A stretch of DNA of 10,975 bases, taken from NCBI GenBank assembly GCA_018660405.1, contig JABJKL010000028.1, positions 1 through 10,975 of the forward strand, given 5' to 3'. A program made the translations under genes and the position numbers. Each line of letters opens with the position of its first letter. Position 1 is the first letter of the stretch. This document shows, in pieces, positions 1-5,560 of this stretch. This DNA is from Pseudomonadota bacterium (GTDB lineage: Bacteria > Pseudomonadota > Gammaproteobacteria > Arenicellales > Arenicellaceae). The notes below the pieces were generated by a model. It had not been told where the DNA came from and did no database searches. It saw nothing but the letters and a program-made list of their open reading frames with translations.

Positions 1-210
1 CCATTGCCCAAAACGATCTTGCAGGTGCTCTATAGGGTTTGCGCCCAAACCACCGATTAGCTCACTGAACAGACCGACAGCGCGCGCGCCCGCCAGCAAT
101 AACGGTATCAGGCAAATAAAGAACACAAGGGGTTTGACGATACGACGAACGGTTTTTATCGGCAGCCGACGTAGCCAATTAGCCCCTGAAGCGCTGGCAG
201 TTTGTTGCAT
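1..210 (-). CDS. msrQ: MsrQ haem-binding membrane subunit, N-terminal part (cut by window edge)
   Basis: The minus strand opens with an ATG at 210-208 and stays open for 70 codons to the window edge, so only the N-terminus is present. MsrQ is the haem b inner-membrane protein that passes quinol or flavin-derived electrons to MsrP, which repairs oxidised methionine in periplasmic proteins. The fragment has a basic start (RRLPIKTVRRIVKP), a first membrane helix at about residues 24-43, and the motif GLGANPIEHLQ, which matches the Gly-Leu-Gly-Ala-(Asp/Asn)-Pro segment after helix 1 of MsrQ (older name YedZ). It starts 22 bases after the msrP stop, the standard msrPQ order, so the two are very likely co-transcribed. 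The ribosome binding site is weak (GAGAA), consistent with coupling to msrP. The haem-ligand histidines lie outside the window. Confidence 0.87.
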   Translation of the reverse strand, partial: MQQTASASGANWLRRLPIKTVRRIVKPLVFFICLIPLLLAGARAVGLFSELIGGLGANPIEHLQDRFGQW

Positions 211-232
211 GATTCTCGGGGTTGCGGTCTAC

Positions 233-1201
233 CTAGAAATTACGTCTGAGATCGAGTCCACTATATAAATCAGCCACCTGATCGGCATAGCCATTAAAGG
301 GCAGGGTGTCTATTCTTGACGCGAACAATCCAGTGCCAATGGCGCGCTCCCGCGCCTGGCTCCAGCGCGGATGACTAACCGCCGGGTTCACGTTGGCGTA
401 AAAACCATATTCCCGCGCTGCTGAGATGTTCCAGGAAGTTTCTGGTTGCTGTTCCGTAAAGTGAATTTTGACAATCGACTTTATGCCCTTGAAACCGTAC
501 TTCCACGGTACGATCAATCTAATCGGTGCACCATTCTGATTCGGTAGAACTTCGCCATACAGACCAACCGCCAAAATAGTGAGTGGGTGCATCGCTTCGG
601 CTATCGTGAGTCCCTCGCGGTAAGGCCACTGCAAAACCCGGGAGCGTTGTCCGGGCATCCGTGACGGGTCATGCAAAGTTTCGAATGCAACGTATTTGGC
701 ACTCGAAAGCGGCTTGTGGCGTTTGATAATATCAGCGAGTGGAATGCCAACCCACGGGATGACCATCGACCAGGCCTCGACACATCTGAATCGATAGATG
801 CGTTCTTCCAGTGTATGTGGGCTGATGAAATCCTCCAGGTTGAAGGTGCCTGTTTCTTCTGCTTCGCCAGTAATTTCCAACGACCAGGGTCGGGGTTCAA
901 ATTCCTGTGCATTTCGTACAGGGTCATCTTTACCGGTACCGAACTCGTAAAAATTATTGTAACTGGTAATGTCTTCGTAGGAATTTGGAGCGGTGTCGGT
1001 CGACAGTGGGCTTTTATTCACGCCGTCAAGCTTGGTCCCTCGTTGGTTTGGCAGTGTGGCAGAACTGGCAGGAAACGCGACTGCGGCAGCCGCAGCAGCG
1101 GAAGTACGAAGTAGTTCGCGGCGATTTAGATACGCGCTACGCGGCGTTATCTCAGAAGATAGTATCTTTATGTCCTTAAGTATTTTTTTTCGATAAGTCA
1201 T
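233..1201 (-). CDS. msrP: MsrP periplasmic protein-methionine-sulfoxide reductase, molybdopterin subunit
   Basis: MsrP (YedY) is a molybdopterin enzyme of the sulfite oxidase fold that reduces methionine sulfoxide in envelope proteins. The 322-residue product is close to the family's usual length. It has a twin-arginine signal with NRRELLR at residues 26-32 followed by an alanine-rich hydrophobic stretch, so it is exported folded with its cofactor. The segment RIYRFRCVEAWSMVIPW carries Cys140, the expected molybdenum ligand. Residues before the twin arginine (ILSSEITPRSAYL) also follow the MsrP pattern, supporting this start. A strong AGGAGG site lies at 1213-1208, six bases from the ATG. msrQ follows 22 bases downstream. 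The 5' leader holds a hairpin (separate entry). Nothing in the protein looks broken. Confidence 0.93.
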   Translation of the reverse strand: MTYRKKILKDIKILSSEITPRSAYLNRRELLRTSAAAAAAVAFPASSATLPNQRGTKLDGVNKSPLSTDTAPNSYEDITSYNNFYEFGTGKDDPVRNAQEFEPRPWSLEITGEAEETGTFNLEDFISPHTLEERIYRFRCVEAWSMVIPWVGIPLADIIKRHKPLSSAKYVAFETLHDPSRMPGQRSRVLQWPYREGLTIAEAMHPLTILAVGLYGEVLPNQNGAPIRLIVPWKYGFKGIKSIVKIHFTEQQPETSWNISAAREYGFYANVNPAVSHPRWSQARERAIGTGLFASRIDTLPFNGYADQVADLYSGLDLRRNF

Positions 1202-1207
1202 TCAAAA

Positions 1208-1213
1208 CCTCCT
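1208..1213 (-). promoter_or_regulatory. Ribosome binding site of msrP
   Basis: A perfect AGGAGG lies six bases before the msrP ATG and fixes the start at 1201. It sits inside the small palindrome CCTCAGGAGG. A second CCTC lies upstream in the leader hairpin loop, so the site could pair with the leader. Whether it does is inference. Confidence 0.7.
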
Positions 1214-1232
1214 GAGGGTGTGAATTCGACAT

Positions 1233-1256
1233 CCTCCGCCATGAGGACGGCGGGGC
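1233..1256. repeat. Hairpin in the msrP leader, resembling an IS200/IS605 end
   Basis: CCGCC (1236-1240) and GGCGG (1249-1253) form a five-pair stem around an eight-base loop. On the plus strand the stem extends by a G-U pair and a C-G pair. On the minus strand the hairpin is followed by GGAGGATGTCGAA. A GC-rich hairpin followed by GAGGATGTCAA is typical, from memory, of the right end of many IS200/IS605-family elements. No transposase or tnpB gene is adjacent. It may be a leftover end, or simply an RNA structure in the leader. Confidence 0.4.
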
Positions 1257-1272
1257 ACCTGAATGCGACTGT

Positions 1273-1278
1273 ATTATA
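1273..1278 (-). promoter_or_regulatory. Possible -10 box for msrP
   Basis: A perfect TATAAT is read on the minus strand about 70 bases upstream of the msrP ATG. No convincing -35 box lies 16-18 bases further upstream, so the call rests on the -10 match alone. If real, transcription would start near 1266 and the leader would include the hairpin at 1233-1256. Confidence 0.3.
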
Positions 1279-1313
1279 CGAACGTAGTGATCGCCTAGCG
1301 TATGAAGTTTATT

Positions 1314-1955
1314 TCATAACCAACTCGGGCCTTGCAATGTTTTGAGTATGAAGCGAGTGAATAACTCGAAACTCATAAAACCGGTAAACATGAAGCCCCA
1401 GATTGCGCCTGTAAGGTGCGCCATGTGCCCAATATTATCGTTTGCTTGTTTGTCTTTATGCCATGAATAAAACAAGTAGCCAACGCCCGCCAATATTTGC
1501 GGAATCGCTATGACACCCCATAAATACAAATTCTGCCAGGGCTCAAAAATAATCACTCCAAACACCACTGCCGACACACCACCAGAAGCGCCTAATGCTG
1601 AATAACGTGGGTTTTCCCGATGCCGTAGATAACTTGGAATAGACGACACGACGATACCACCAAAATACAAAATCAAATATTTTTGCGCGGCAAAATCTCC
1701 CAAATAATTGGGATAAAAATACGTCTCCAAGGCATTCCCAAATGACCACAGTACAAACATATTGATAATAAGATGGGTCAAATCTGCATGGATAAACCCG
1801 GAACTTAAGAATCGATACCACTGATGATTTGCTTTAATGGATACCGGATGGAAGGCCAGAAAGGATTTGCCCACCTGGTTTTGCATCAGCATAAAAGAAA
1901 TTACGCAGGTAACGCCAACGATGACATCGGTCATGCTTAGTGCGGCTGAATTCAT
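1314..1955 (-). CDS. Rhomboid-family intramembrane serine protease
   Basis: Rhomboids are inner-membrane serine proteases that cut transmembrane substrates within the bilayer. All signature elements are visible. His56 and His61 with Asn65 reproduce the H-x4-H-x3-N pattern of the second helix of GlpG (oxyanion region). Ser124 lies in GASGGVSAVVFG, the GxSG nucleophile motif. His180 in AHLTGAIWG is the partner of the Ser-His dyad. The 213 residues hold about six hydrophobic helices and no extra cytoplasmic domain, so this is the minimal six-helix form. The ATG at 1955 is the first start in a frame closed by an in-frame stop just upstream. The best ribosome site (AAGGAG, 1974-1969) is 13 bases away, rather far. 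Substrates are unknown. The gene sits 126 bases downstream of the toxin gene and may be read through from it. Confidence 0.9.
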   Translation of the reverse strand: MNSAALSMTDVIVGVTCVISFMLMQNQVGKSFLAFHPVSIKANHQWYRFLSSGFIHADLTHLIINMFVLWSFGNALETYFYPNYLGDFAAQKYLILYFGGIVVSSIPSYLRHRENPRYSALGASGGVSAVVFGVIIFEPWQNLYLWGVIAIPQILAGVGYLFYSWHKDKQANDNIGHMAHLTGAIWGFMFTGFMSFELFTRFILKTLQGPSWL

Positions 1956-2081
1956 GAATAGACTAGTGCTCCTTCAAGTAGAGACCATTGCCAGGTTAAA
2001 TATACCGTGTTTGTTTGAGCAGGGGGTGCGTCGTTCGGTTTAATCCTGTTGATTAGTGCATCTAACTGTGTGTTTCGCCAT

Positions 2082-2342
2082 TTATTCGTAGTGGGTCCAT
2101 AACCTGAGAACCTTGATAGCATTTTCTTTTTCCAGGATTTGATAGACGAGTCGATGCTGAATATTAATGCGTCTTGAGTAGGCTCCCGATAAATCACCTA
2201 CCAGTTTTTCGACGGGAGGTGGGTTTTGATAAGGATCTTGCTCAATGATATTGAGTAGTTCCTGGGCTTTATTTCTCAACCCTGACGATGCCAGCTTTTT
2301 GGCATCTTTCTGGGCTTGTTTTGTGTAATAAAGTTGCCACAT
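2082..2342 (-). CDS. yoeB: YoeB/Txe-family toxin (ribosome-dependent mRNA endonuclease)
   Basis: YoeB toxins bind the 50S-facing side of the ribosomal A site and cleave mRNA during translation. The 86-residue product aligns by eye with E. coli YoeB (84 residues): PVEKLVGDLSGAYSRRI and HRLVYQI are the conserved core, and the C-terminus ends in WTHYE where YoeB ends in RYHY. The catalytic set appears intact: Glu45, Arg58, Arg64, His84 and Tyr85 stand where YoeB has Glu46, Arg59, Arg65, His83 and Tyr84. The start codon overlaps the antitoxin stop in TAATG, so translation is coupled and the toxin is made only after the antitoxin. One extra residue follows the usual terminal tyrosine. The module should be functional. 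Confidence 0.92.
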   Translation of the reverse strand: MWQLYYTKQAQKDAKKLASSGLRNKAQELLNIIEQDPYQNPPPVEKLVGDLSGAYSRRINIQHRLVYQILEKENAIKVLRLWTHYE

Positions 2343-2584
2343 TACCAGTCCAAATTTTGATCGCTATCATTCAGGCTTTCTGCCATTCCATCTCGGATGG
2401 ACTCTCTCATACCGGGAACTGACAAGAGGTGTAAGGTTTCATTGATAGCTGTCCAATCCTCTTCCGAGAGAAGAACCGCATTACCCCTCTTTCCTGTAAT
2501 AACAATAGGTTGGTGCGTATCTGCAGCCTCGTCGATTAATGCGTATAGCTTGGCGCGAGCCTCAGTTGCATTGAATGTGGTCAT
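2342..2584 (-). CDS. yefM: YefM/Phd-family antitoxin
   Basis: This 80-residue protein is the antitoxin of the pair. The N-terminal half (FNATEARAKLYALIDEA, then PIVITGKRGNAVLLSEEDW) is the Phd/YefM DNA-binding dimer fold. The acidic C-terminal tail (ESLNDSDQNLDW) is the flexible part expected to wrap the toxin. The open frame extends to an ATG at 2602, but a GGAGG at 2595-2591 stands six bases before the ATG at 2584, so the start at 2584 (MTTFNATEAR) is preferred and is also where YefM homologues begin. The stop overlaps the toxin start by one base. It very likely represses its own operon through the palindrome at 2623-2640. Confidence 0.92.
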   Translation of the reverse strand: MTTFNATEARAKLYALIDEAADTHQPIVITGKRGNAVLLSEEDWTAINETLHLLSVPGMRESIRDGMAESLNDSDQNLDW

Positions 2585-2620
2585 ATTTCGCCTCCAATCC
2601 ATTATCTTTAATCCATAGAG

Positions 2621-2649
2621 CGTACGTTAATACGTACGGAGTGTCAATA
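2621..2649 (-). promoter_or_regulatory. Promoter of the yefM-yoeB operon
   Basis: On the minus strand a perfect TTGACA (2649-2644) is followed 17 bases later by TACGCT (2626-2621), a three-of-six match to TATAAT. The strong -35 and ideal spacing support a sigma-70 promoter, and the operator palindrome covers its spacer and -10. The weak -10 leaves the exact start uncertain. Confidence 0.55.
2623..2640. promoter_or_regulatory. Palindromic operator of the toxin-antitoxin operon
   Basis: CGTACGT and ACGTACG form perfect seven-base arms around the four-base spacer TAAT. E. coli YefM binds palindromes with a central GTAC hexamer, and both arms here contain GTAC. The site lies between the -35 box and the antitoxin start, overlapping the promoter spacer and -10 region, which is the right place for autorepression by the antitoxin-toxin complex. 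Confidence 0.75.
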
Positions 2650-2683
2650 TGGGAATTCGTGCTAGGTCTCCTATTGTTCAATT

Positions 2684-2770
2684 TCACCGGTCGCTTGGGT
2701 GCTTGCTGTCGCCGTCTGTGGCGACCACCTCGAATGGCACCGCGCCGCAGTGACATGAACCTTTATGAAC
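2684..2770 (-). pseudogene. Remnant of a GFA-family gene (N-terminal zinc-binding segment only)
   Basis: On the minus strand this frame reads VHKGSCHCGAVPFEVVAT and then reaches a TGA at 2686-2684. The run GSCHCGAV-FEV is the hallmark N-terminus of the GFA (CENP-V/GFA) family, originally named for glutathione-dependent formaldehyde-activating enzyme, where the Cys-x-Cys binds zinc. The later part of the family, with its second cysteine cluster, is absent here, and no start codon is found just upstream. The 3' end of the neighbouring membrane-protein gene overlaps it in another frame. It is therefore a truncated remnant of about 29 codons. The GC-rich composition of this short stretch stands out from the AT-rich neighbours. 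Chance similarity is possible given the length but unlikely given the motif. Confidence 0.6.
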
Positions 2771-3188
2771 TGGCTTGAGCTTTGGTTTTTTTGCTTATAT
2801 TTAGTTGGGAATAAATTAAATACGAATTACTACAAACAAACGTGCCGAATGTAGCAATTCTTATAAAATAAAGGGTTAAGGCGTCATTGGTTACTGCCAA
2901 GTATTGATTTGCTGCATTCGATAGGACTATTCCTGAATCTTTTAATACTTCCAGGTCTTGGAATAGTCCGCCAATGATTAAAACGTTGTAGTGCATATAG
3001 CGTTGCATCCAAAAAGAATACGCCGCATAGAGTACGATAATTATGCTTACTAATATTTTGTTGAGTTTGTGGGAAGCAAAATGAGATAGGGCAATAATTG
3101 CGAAAGAAATACTTGCCCACCACTGGTTCATCGCCCAATAGCGATTATAAAGTTCTGATAGTTGGTAAAGTATATCGGCTTCGGTCAT
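2763..3188 (-). CDS. Hypothetical three-helix inner-membrane protein
   Basis: I do not recognise this 141-residue protein. It has three hydrophobic segments (about residues 22-38, 43-61 and 105-127), a short N-terminal segment, a connecting region of about 40 residues between helices 2 and 3, and a basic tail (KKTKAQ). There is no signal peptide and no known catalytic motif. Codons are AT-rich compared with the blocks on either side, suggesting recent acquisition. The ribosome site is poor: AGGT lies directly before the ATG. It lies 97 bases downstream of the hairpin that closes the hydrolase operon and about 110 bases upstream of the toxin-antitoxin promoter, so it is probably transcribed alone. 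Its 3' end runs over the GFA remnant. Confidence 0.6.
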   Translation of the reverse strand: MTEADILYQLSELYNRYWAMNQWWASISFAIIALSHFASHKLNKILVSIIIVLYAAYSFWMQRYMHYNVLIIGGLFQDLEVLKDSGIVLSNAANQYLAVTNDALTLYFIRIATFGTFVCSNSYLIYSQLNISKKTKAQASS

Positions 3189-3221
3189 ACCTGATCTTTA
3201 TTTAGGATACAACGCGCTTGA

Positions 3222-3243
3222 CCGCATATGTGCTTATATGCGG
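3222..3243. repeat. Inverted repeat upstream of the membrane-protein gene
   Basis: CCGCATAT and ATATGCGG form a perfect eight-base inverted repeat with the loop GTGCTT. It lies about 33 bases upstream of the start of the 141-residue membrane-protein gene. It could be an operator for that gene or a second terminator hairpin after the hydrolase operon. No T-run follows on either strand. Confidence 0.45.
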
Positions 3244-3257
3244 CCTGTAGGGGAACA

Positions 3258-3286
3258 CTGATGCTTTTGATTTTCAAAAGCATCAG
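3258..3286 (-). terminator. Strong hairpin after the hydrolase operon
   Basis: Perfect 13-base arms (CTGATGCTTTTGA and its complement) surround a three-base loop, 9 bases beyond the stop codon of the metallo-hydrolase gene. The position suits transcription termination or 3' end protection of the operon mRNA. The expected run of T after the stem is missing (TGTTCCCC follows on the minus strand), so it is not a textbook intrinsic terminator. Confidence 0.6.
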
Positions 3287-3295
3287 CTGAATCTG

Positions 3296-4147
3296 CTACT
3301 GCGCTTTCGCTTCTTCCAGAATTCCGTAGGACTCAGCGATTTTTTCAGTTAGCCAACGTTGCCATTCGTCGGGTGCTACCCAAGGGTGGGGTTCGCCGGG
3401 CTGCCGGTTTTTAAGCCGTTCTGCTCTTGCAAACAAATCGTCGGCGCCGGTGGGAACAATGTCATGGTGATTAATAAGCGTTACCTCAATGTTCGGGATG
3501 GTCTGGATTCGTTCCAGGTCATCGATGAAGCGCTGAATCTCATCGGGTACGTCGGTTCGAATTGCTGAGCCGCCGTGGAAGTAGGTGAGGTGCTCTTGCC
3601 CGTCATCAAATACAGAAAAGATTATAGAAGTGGTTCCCGCAGTGTGCCCCGGGGTGTGCTCGAAGTTCAGTGTTGTGTCGCCCAGCGTAAGGCTGCTGCG
3701 GTCTTCGACGATCATGTCACGGGCGACAGCTTGATCGCCAAGATCACCCTCCATACGTTCCCAATCCAGAATTGACATGCCGATAGTTGCGTTGGTAAGA
3801 ATTGGTTTCAGTTCGCGAAGGCCGCCGTAGTGATCGCGGTGCGCCTGCATAACGATGACGTGCTTGATGTCGTCGGGGTTCAATCCAACGGTACGGATAT
3901 TTTCGAGCAGCTTGTCGGTAAAACCGTCGAACCCATCAAGGGTATCGATTAATATCAGACCGTCGCTGGTTTCGATGACGTAACTGGCTACGGCCTTTAT
4001 GCCGACAAAGTACACATTGTCAAAAACCTGAAACGGTTCCATCGTCTGAACGTTAATATCTCGTCGATCACTTTGTTGAGCAAATGCGCTACCCAGCGAC
4101 AGTGAAAGGCTAACAGCAAGTAATATATTTATTGTGCGTCGATACAT
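3296..4147 (-). CDS. Exported metallo-beta-lactamase-fold hydrolase with a Gln in the first metal site
   Basis: The 283-residue product has a Sec signal peptide (cleavage near AFA-QQ, residue 23) and an MBL fold. The metal motif is QAHRDHYGG, with Gln101, His103, Asp105 and His106; His168 lies in TPGHTAGT; GGS with Ser194 stands where class B1 enzymes have the zinc cysteine; His227/His228 would supply the last ligand. Ser at that position is a subclass B3 trait, and Gln for the first His is known from GOB-type B3 enzymes. These features place it nearest to B3-like hydrolases, but the substrate cannot be deduced: a lactamase, lactonase or other esterase are all possible. It is the last gene of a three-gene run, 30 bases after the previous stop. 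GGGGG lies about eight bases before the ATG. Confidence 0.85.
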   Translation of the reverse strand: MYRRTINILLAVSLSLSLGSAFAQQSDRRDINVQTMEPFQVFDNVYFVGIKAVASYVIETSDGLILIDTLDGFDGFTDKLLENIRTVGLNPDDIKHVIVMQAHRDHYGGLRELKPILTNATIGMSILDWERMEGDLGDQAVARDMIVEDRSSLTLGDTTLNFEHTPGHTAGTTSIIFSVFDDGQEHLTYFHGGSAIRTDVPDEIQRFIDDLERIQTIPNIEVTLINHHDIVPTGADDLFARAERLKNRQPGEPHPWVAPDEWQRWLTEKIAESYGILEEAKAQ

Positions 4148-4177
4148 GTTTTGTACCCCCTGGTTGTGTTTTATTGT

Positions 4178-4843
4178 TTAACGAGATCTAACTAAGGCTC
4201 CGTTCTCATCCCAATCATAACGTAAGCGATTACCCGTCGTTTCATCCAAAAAGCCCACTGATTGTTGGAAGTGCCCCTGCGGTGGTGAACCTTCCGGTAC
4301 GGTCGCGTCGACAATATAGAGCCGGTTTTTGTGTAAATAAATGCTTACGTAGGTGCGGGAGCCATCTGAATTTTCGATATTCAGTTGATGCCCTGGTACC
4401 CGGTCTATATGGTGCCATGCGTCGTATAAGACTTTACCACCTTTGTTACGGTAGTTCGTCGCTGCGAAAGAAATCGATGCGAGTACGTCGATTCGCCAAT
4501 ACTCATAGCCAGACGGTTCGTCCGCTTCAGTCATGTTGGTGCGTGCCAGATGGACATTATGGGCATCGGTATAATCGATAACGGTAACGGAGTAAGCGCC
4601 CTGTTCATTGTTTACCGAGTAAACATGTCCGGGGAAGACGGCGTCGTATTCGGAGGGGTAGGAAATCTCTTCTGTGGTGGGTTCAACGTCACCGGGAAGG
4701 TTGATCGAGAAGAAATCGTCCATATTCTTGTATTCGACCCAGCCTCCTTGCGCGTAGCCCGGGGTTGATATGAGTAAGGTAGACAAGAACAAGGCCGACA
4801 AAAATTTTGCGAATACGGCAGTAATGGTTTTTATAGAGTGCAT
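4178..4843 (-). CDS. Unrecognised exported protein
   Basis: The 221-residue product has a clear Sec signal peptide (hydrophobic core about residues 14-28, cleavage near GYA-QGG). The mature part resembles no family I can name. It begins with WVEYKNMDDFFSINLPGD, a pattern common in small periplasmic beta-rich proteins, and contains many aromatic and acidic residues, no cysteines and no haem or zinc motif. An in-frame GTG exists at 4867, but TCTCCT on the plus strand (4851-4856) gives AGGAGA seven bases before the ATG at 4843, so 4843 is chosen. It lies 25 bases after the DUF6152 gene and 30 bases before the hydrolase gene, so the three are almost certainly one transcript and the proteins probably act together in the periplasm. 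Confidence 0.82.
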   Translation of the reverse strand: MHSIKTITAVFAKFLSALFLSTLLISTPGYAQGGWVEYKNMDDFFSINLPGDVEPTTEEISYPSEYDAVFPGHVYSVNNEQGAYSVTVIDYTDAHNVHLARTNMTEADEPSGYEYWRIDVLASISFAATNYRNKGGKVLYDAWHHIDRVPGHQLNIENSDGSRTYVSIYLHKNRLYIVDATVPEGSPPQGHFQQSVGFLDETTGNRLRYDWDENGALVRSR

Positions 4844-4868
4844 TTTTATTTCTCCTGTTTGTTCCACA

Positions 4869-5249
4869 TTAATCCCACATCATTTCTTCGCCATTCGGCG
4901 GTGTAACAAACCCGTAAAGGCAACCGTTGGAGCCGTCTCTAAGCCGATGGCATCGTACGGAAACCTCGTCACCTACCTGTACACTGTCTCTACTCCATCC
5001 GCGTCTGATCAGGGCAGTTGGGCTGCCACCTTCCAGAACCCACAACGCAGTTTTCCCATCTTCACCAGCGACGTCGAGGTGCATCCAGGTATGCGGATTC
5101 ATCCAGTGCAATTCTTTTACCGTGCCGCTTAGATGTGTGTATTCGGTCATCCGGTAATTGCCGTGGGAATGGTGTGCCCAGGTAGGGAAGATCCATGCGC
5201 TCATTGCGATGGCAAGAGCAAGGGTTAAGAGCTTTCGGTTGGTAATCAT
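4869..5249 (-). CDS. DUF6152 family periplasmic protein (short form)
   Basis: A 126-residue protein with a Sec signal peptide ending TWA at residue 25, so the mature protein should begin HHSHGNY. The rest follows the DUF6152 pattern: GTVKELHWMNPHTWMHLDV (residues 42-60), a short beta-rich middle, then VQVGDEVSV. Function of the family is not established. His26, His27, His53 and His57 are candidate metal ligands. Two cysteines (Cys100, Cys110) could form a disulfide. It heads the three-gene run with the exported protein and the MBL hydrolase. A GAGG sits five bases before the ATG. The long DUF6152 protein at 9875-10915 is a paralogue sharing the His-His-Ser, Asn-Pro-His and Val-Gly-Asp landmarks. 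Confidence 0.85.
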   Translation of the reverse strand: MITNRKLLTLALAIAMSAWIFPTWAHHSHGNYRMTEYTHLSGTVKELHWMNPHTWMHLDVAGEDGKTALWVLEGGSPTALIRRGWSRDSVQVGDEVSVRCHRLRDGSNGCLYGFVTPPNGEEMMWD

Positions 5250-5560
5250 ACAGTCCTCATGAGCTTTATTAGTATCGTAGTATTTGTTGCGACGCGTGAA
5301 CTTATGTCACAACACGGGTTTTTACAAGCCGAAATTCACGCCACATTCGGGCAGTAATGGACGAGTGGTGATTACACTAGCGATACCGTTAATCTGCGTT
5401 TGGTAACAAATAGATGCAGTTTGTAACGATAACAGTGTGAGCCCCCATAAAAAACACAGGGTTGGAGATTGGATAGAACTTGGTCAACAGGGAAACTTCA
5501 TTCATACTTAATATTGGCCCCATGAAGGGGGCACTAACCCGAACGATGAGGAAGAGAATA
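5250..5560. other. Divergent intergenic region
   Basis: About 310 bases without a convincing gene separate the minus-strand DUF6152 operon from the plus-strand propeller gene, so both promoters must lie here. No strong sigma-70 pair stands out. Visible elements are two near-identical copies of GTTTG(G)TAAC at 5398-5407 and 5419-5427, 21 bases apart, and a small hairpin, GCCCC (5517-5521) with GGGGC (5528-5532), in the leader of the propeller gene. The frame of the propeller gene is open back to 5480, but this extension lacks a signal or a ribosome site and is treated as leader. Confidence 0.6.
5398..5427 (+). repeat. Two direct repeats, possible regulator binding sites
   Basis: GTTTGGTAAC at 5398 and GTTTGTAAC at 5419 are spaced 21 bases apart start to start, about two helical turns, which would place two protein copies on the same face of DNA. 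They lie in the divergent region about 135-160 bases upstream of the propeller gene. With only two short copies, chance cannot be excluded. Confidence 0.3.

Noticed and set aside
671..1114. 147-codon plus-strand frame inside msrP
   Set aside because: It is antisense to msrP, which has strong motifs and a perfect ribosome site; the frame resembles no protein.
1952..2197. 81-codon minus-strand frame between the toxin and rhomboid genes
   Set aside because: It overlaps the 3' part of the well-supported toxin gene in another frame and has no recognisable protein features.
2060..2210. A full attC site built on the GTTAGAT box
   Set aside because: No partner box of the GTTRRRY/RYYYAAC type was found at a suitable distance, and the partner would have to lie inside yoeB.
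5296..5310. CRP/FNR-like palindrome GTGAACTTATGTCAC upstream of the short DUF6152 gene
   Set aside because: The half-sites are separated by seven bases instead of six and only four bases per arm match.
5480..5560. Upstream extension of the propeller gene
   Set aside because: The added residues would bury the signal peptide, while a good ribosome site supports the ATG at 5561.
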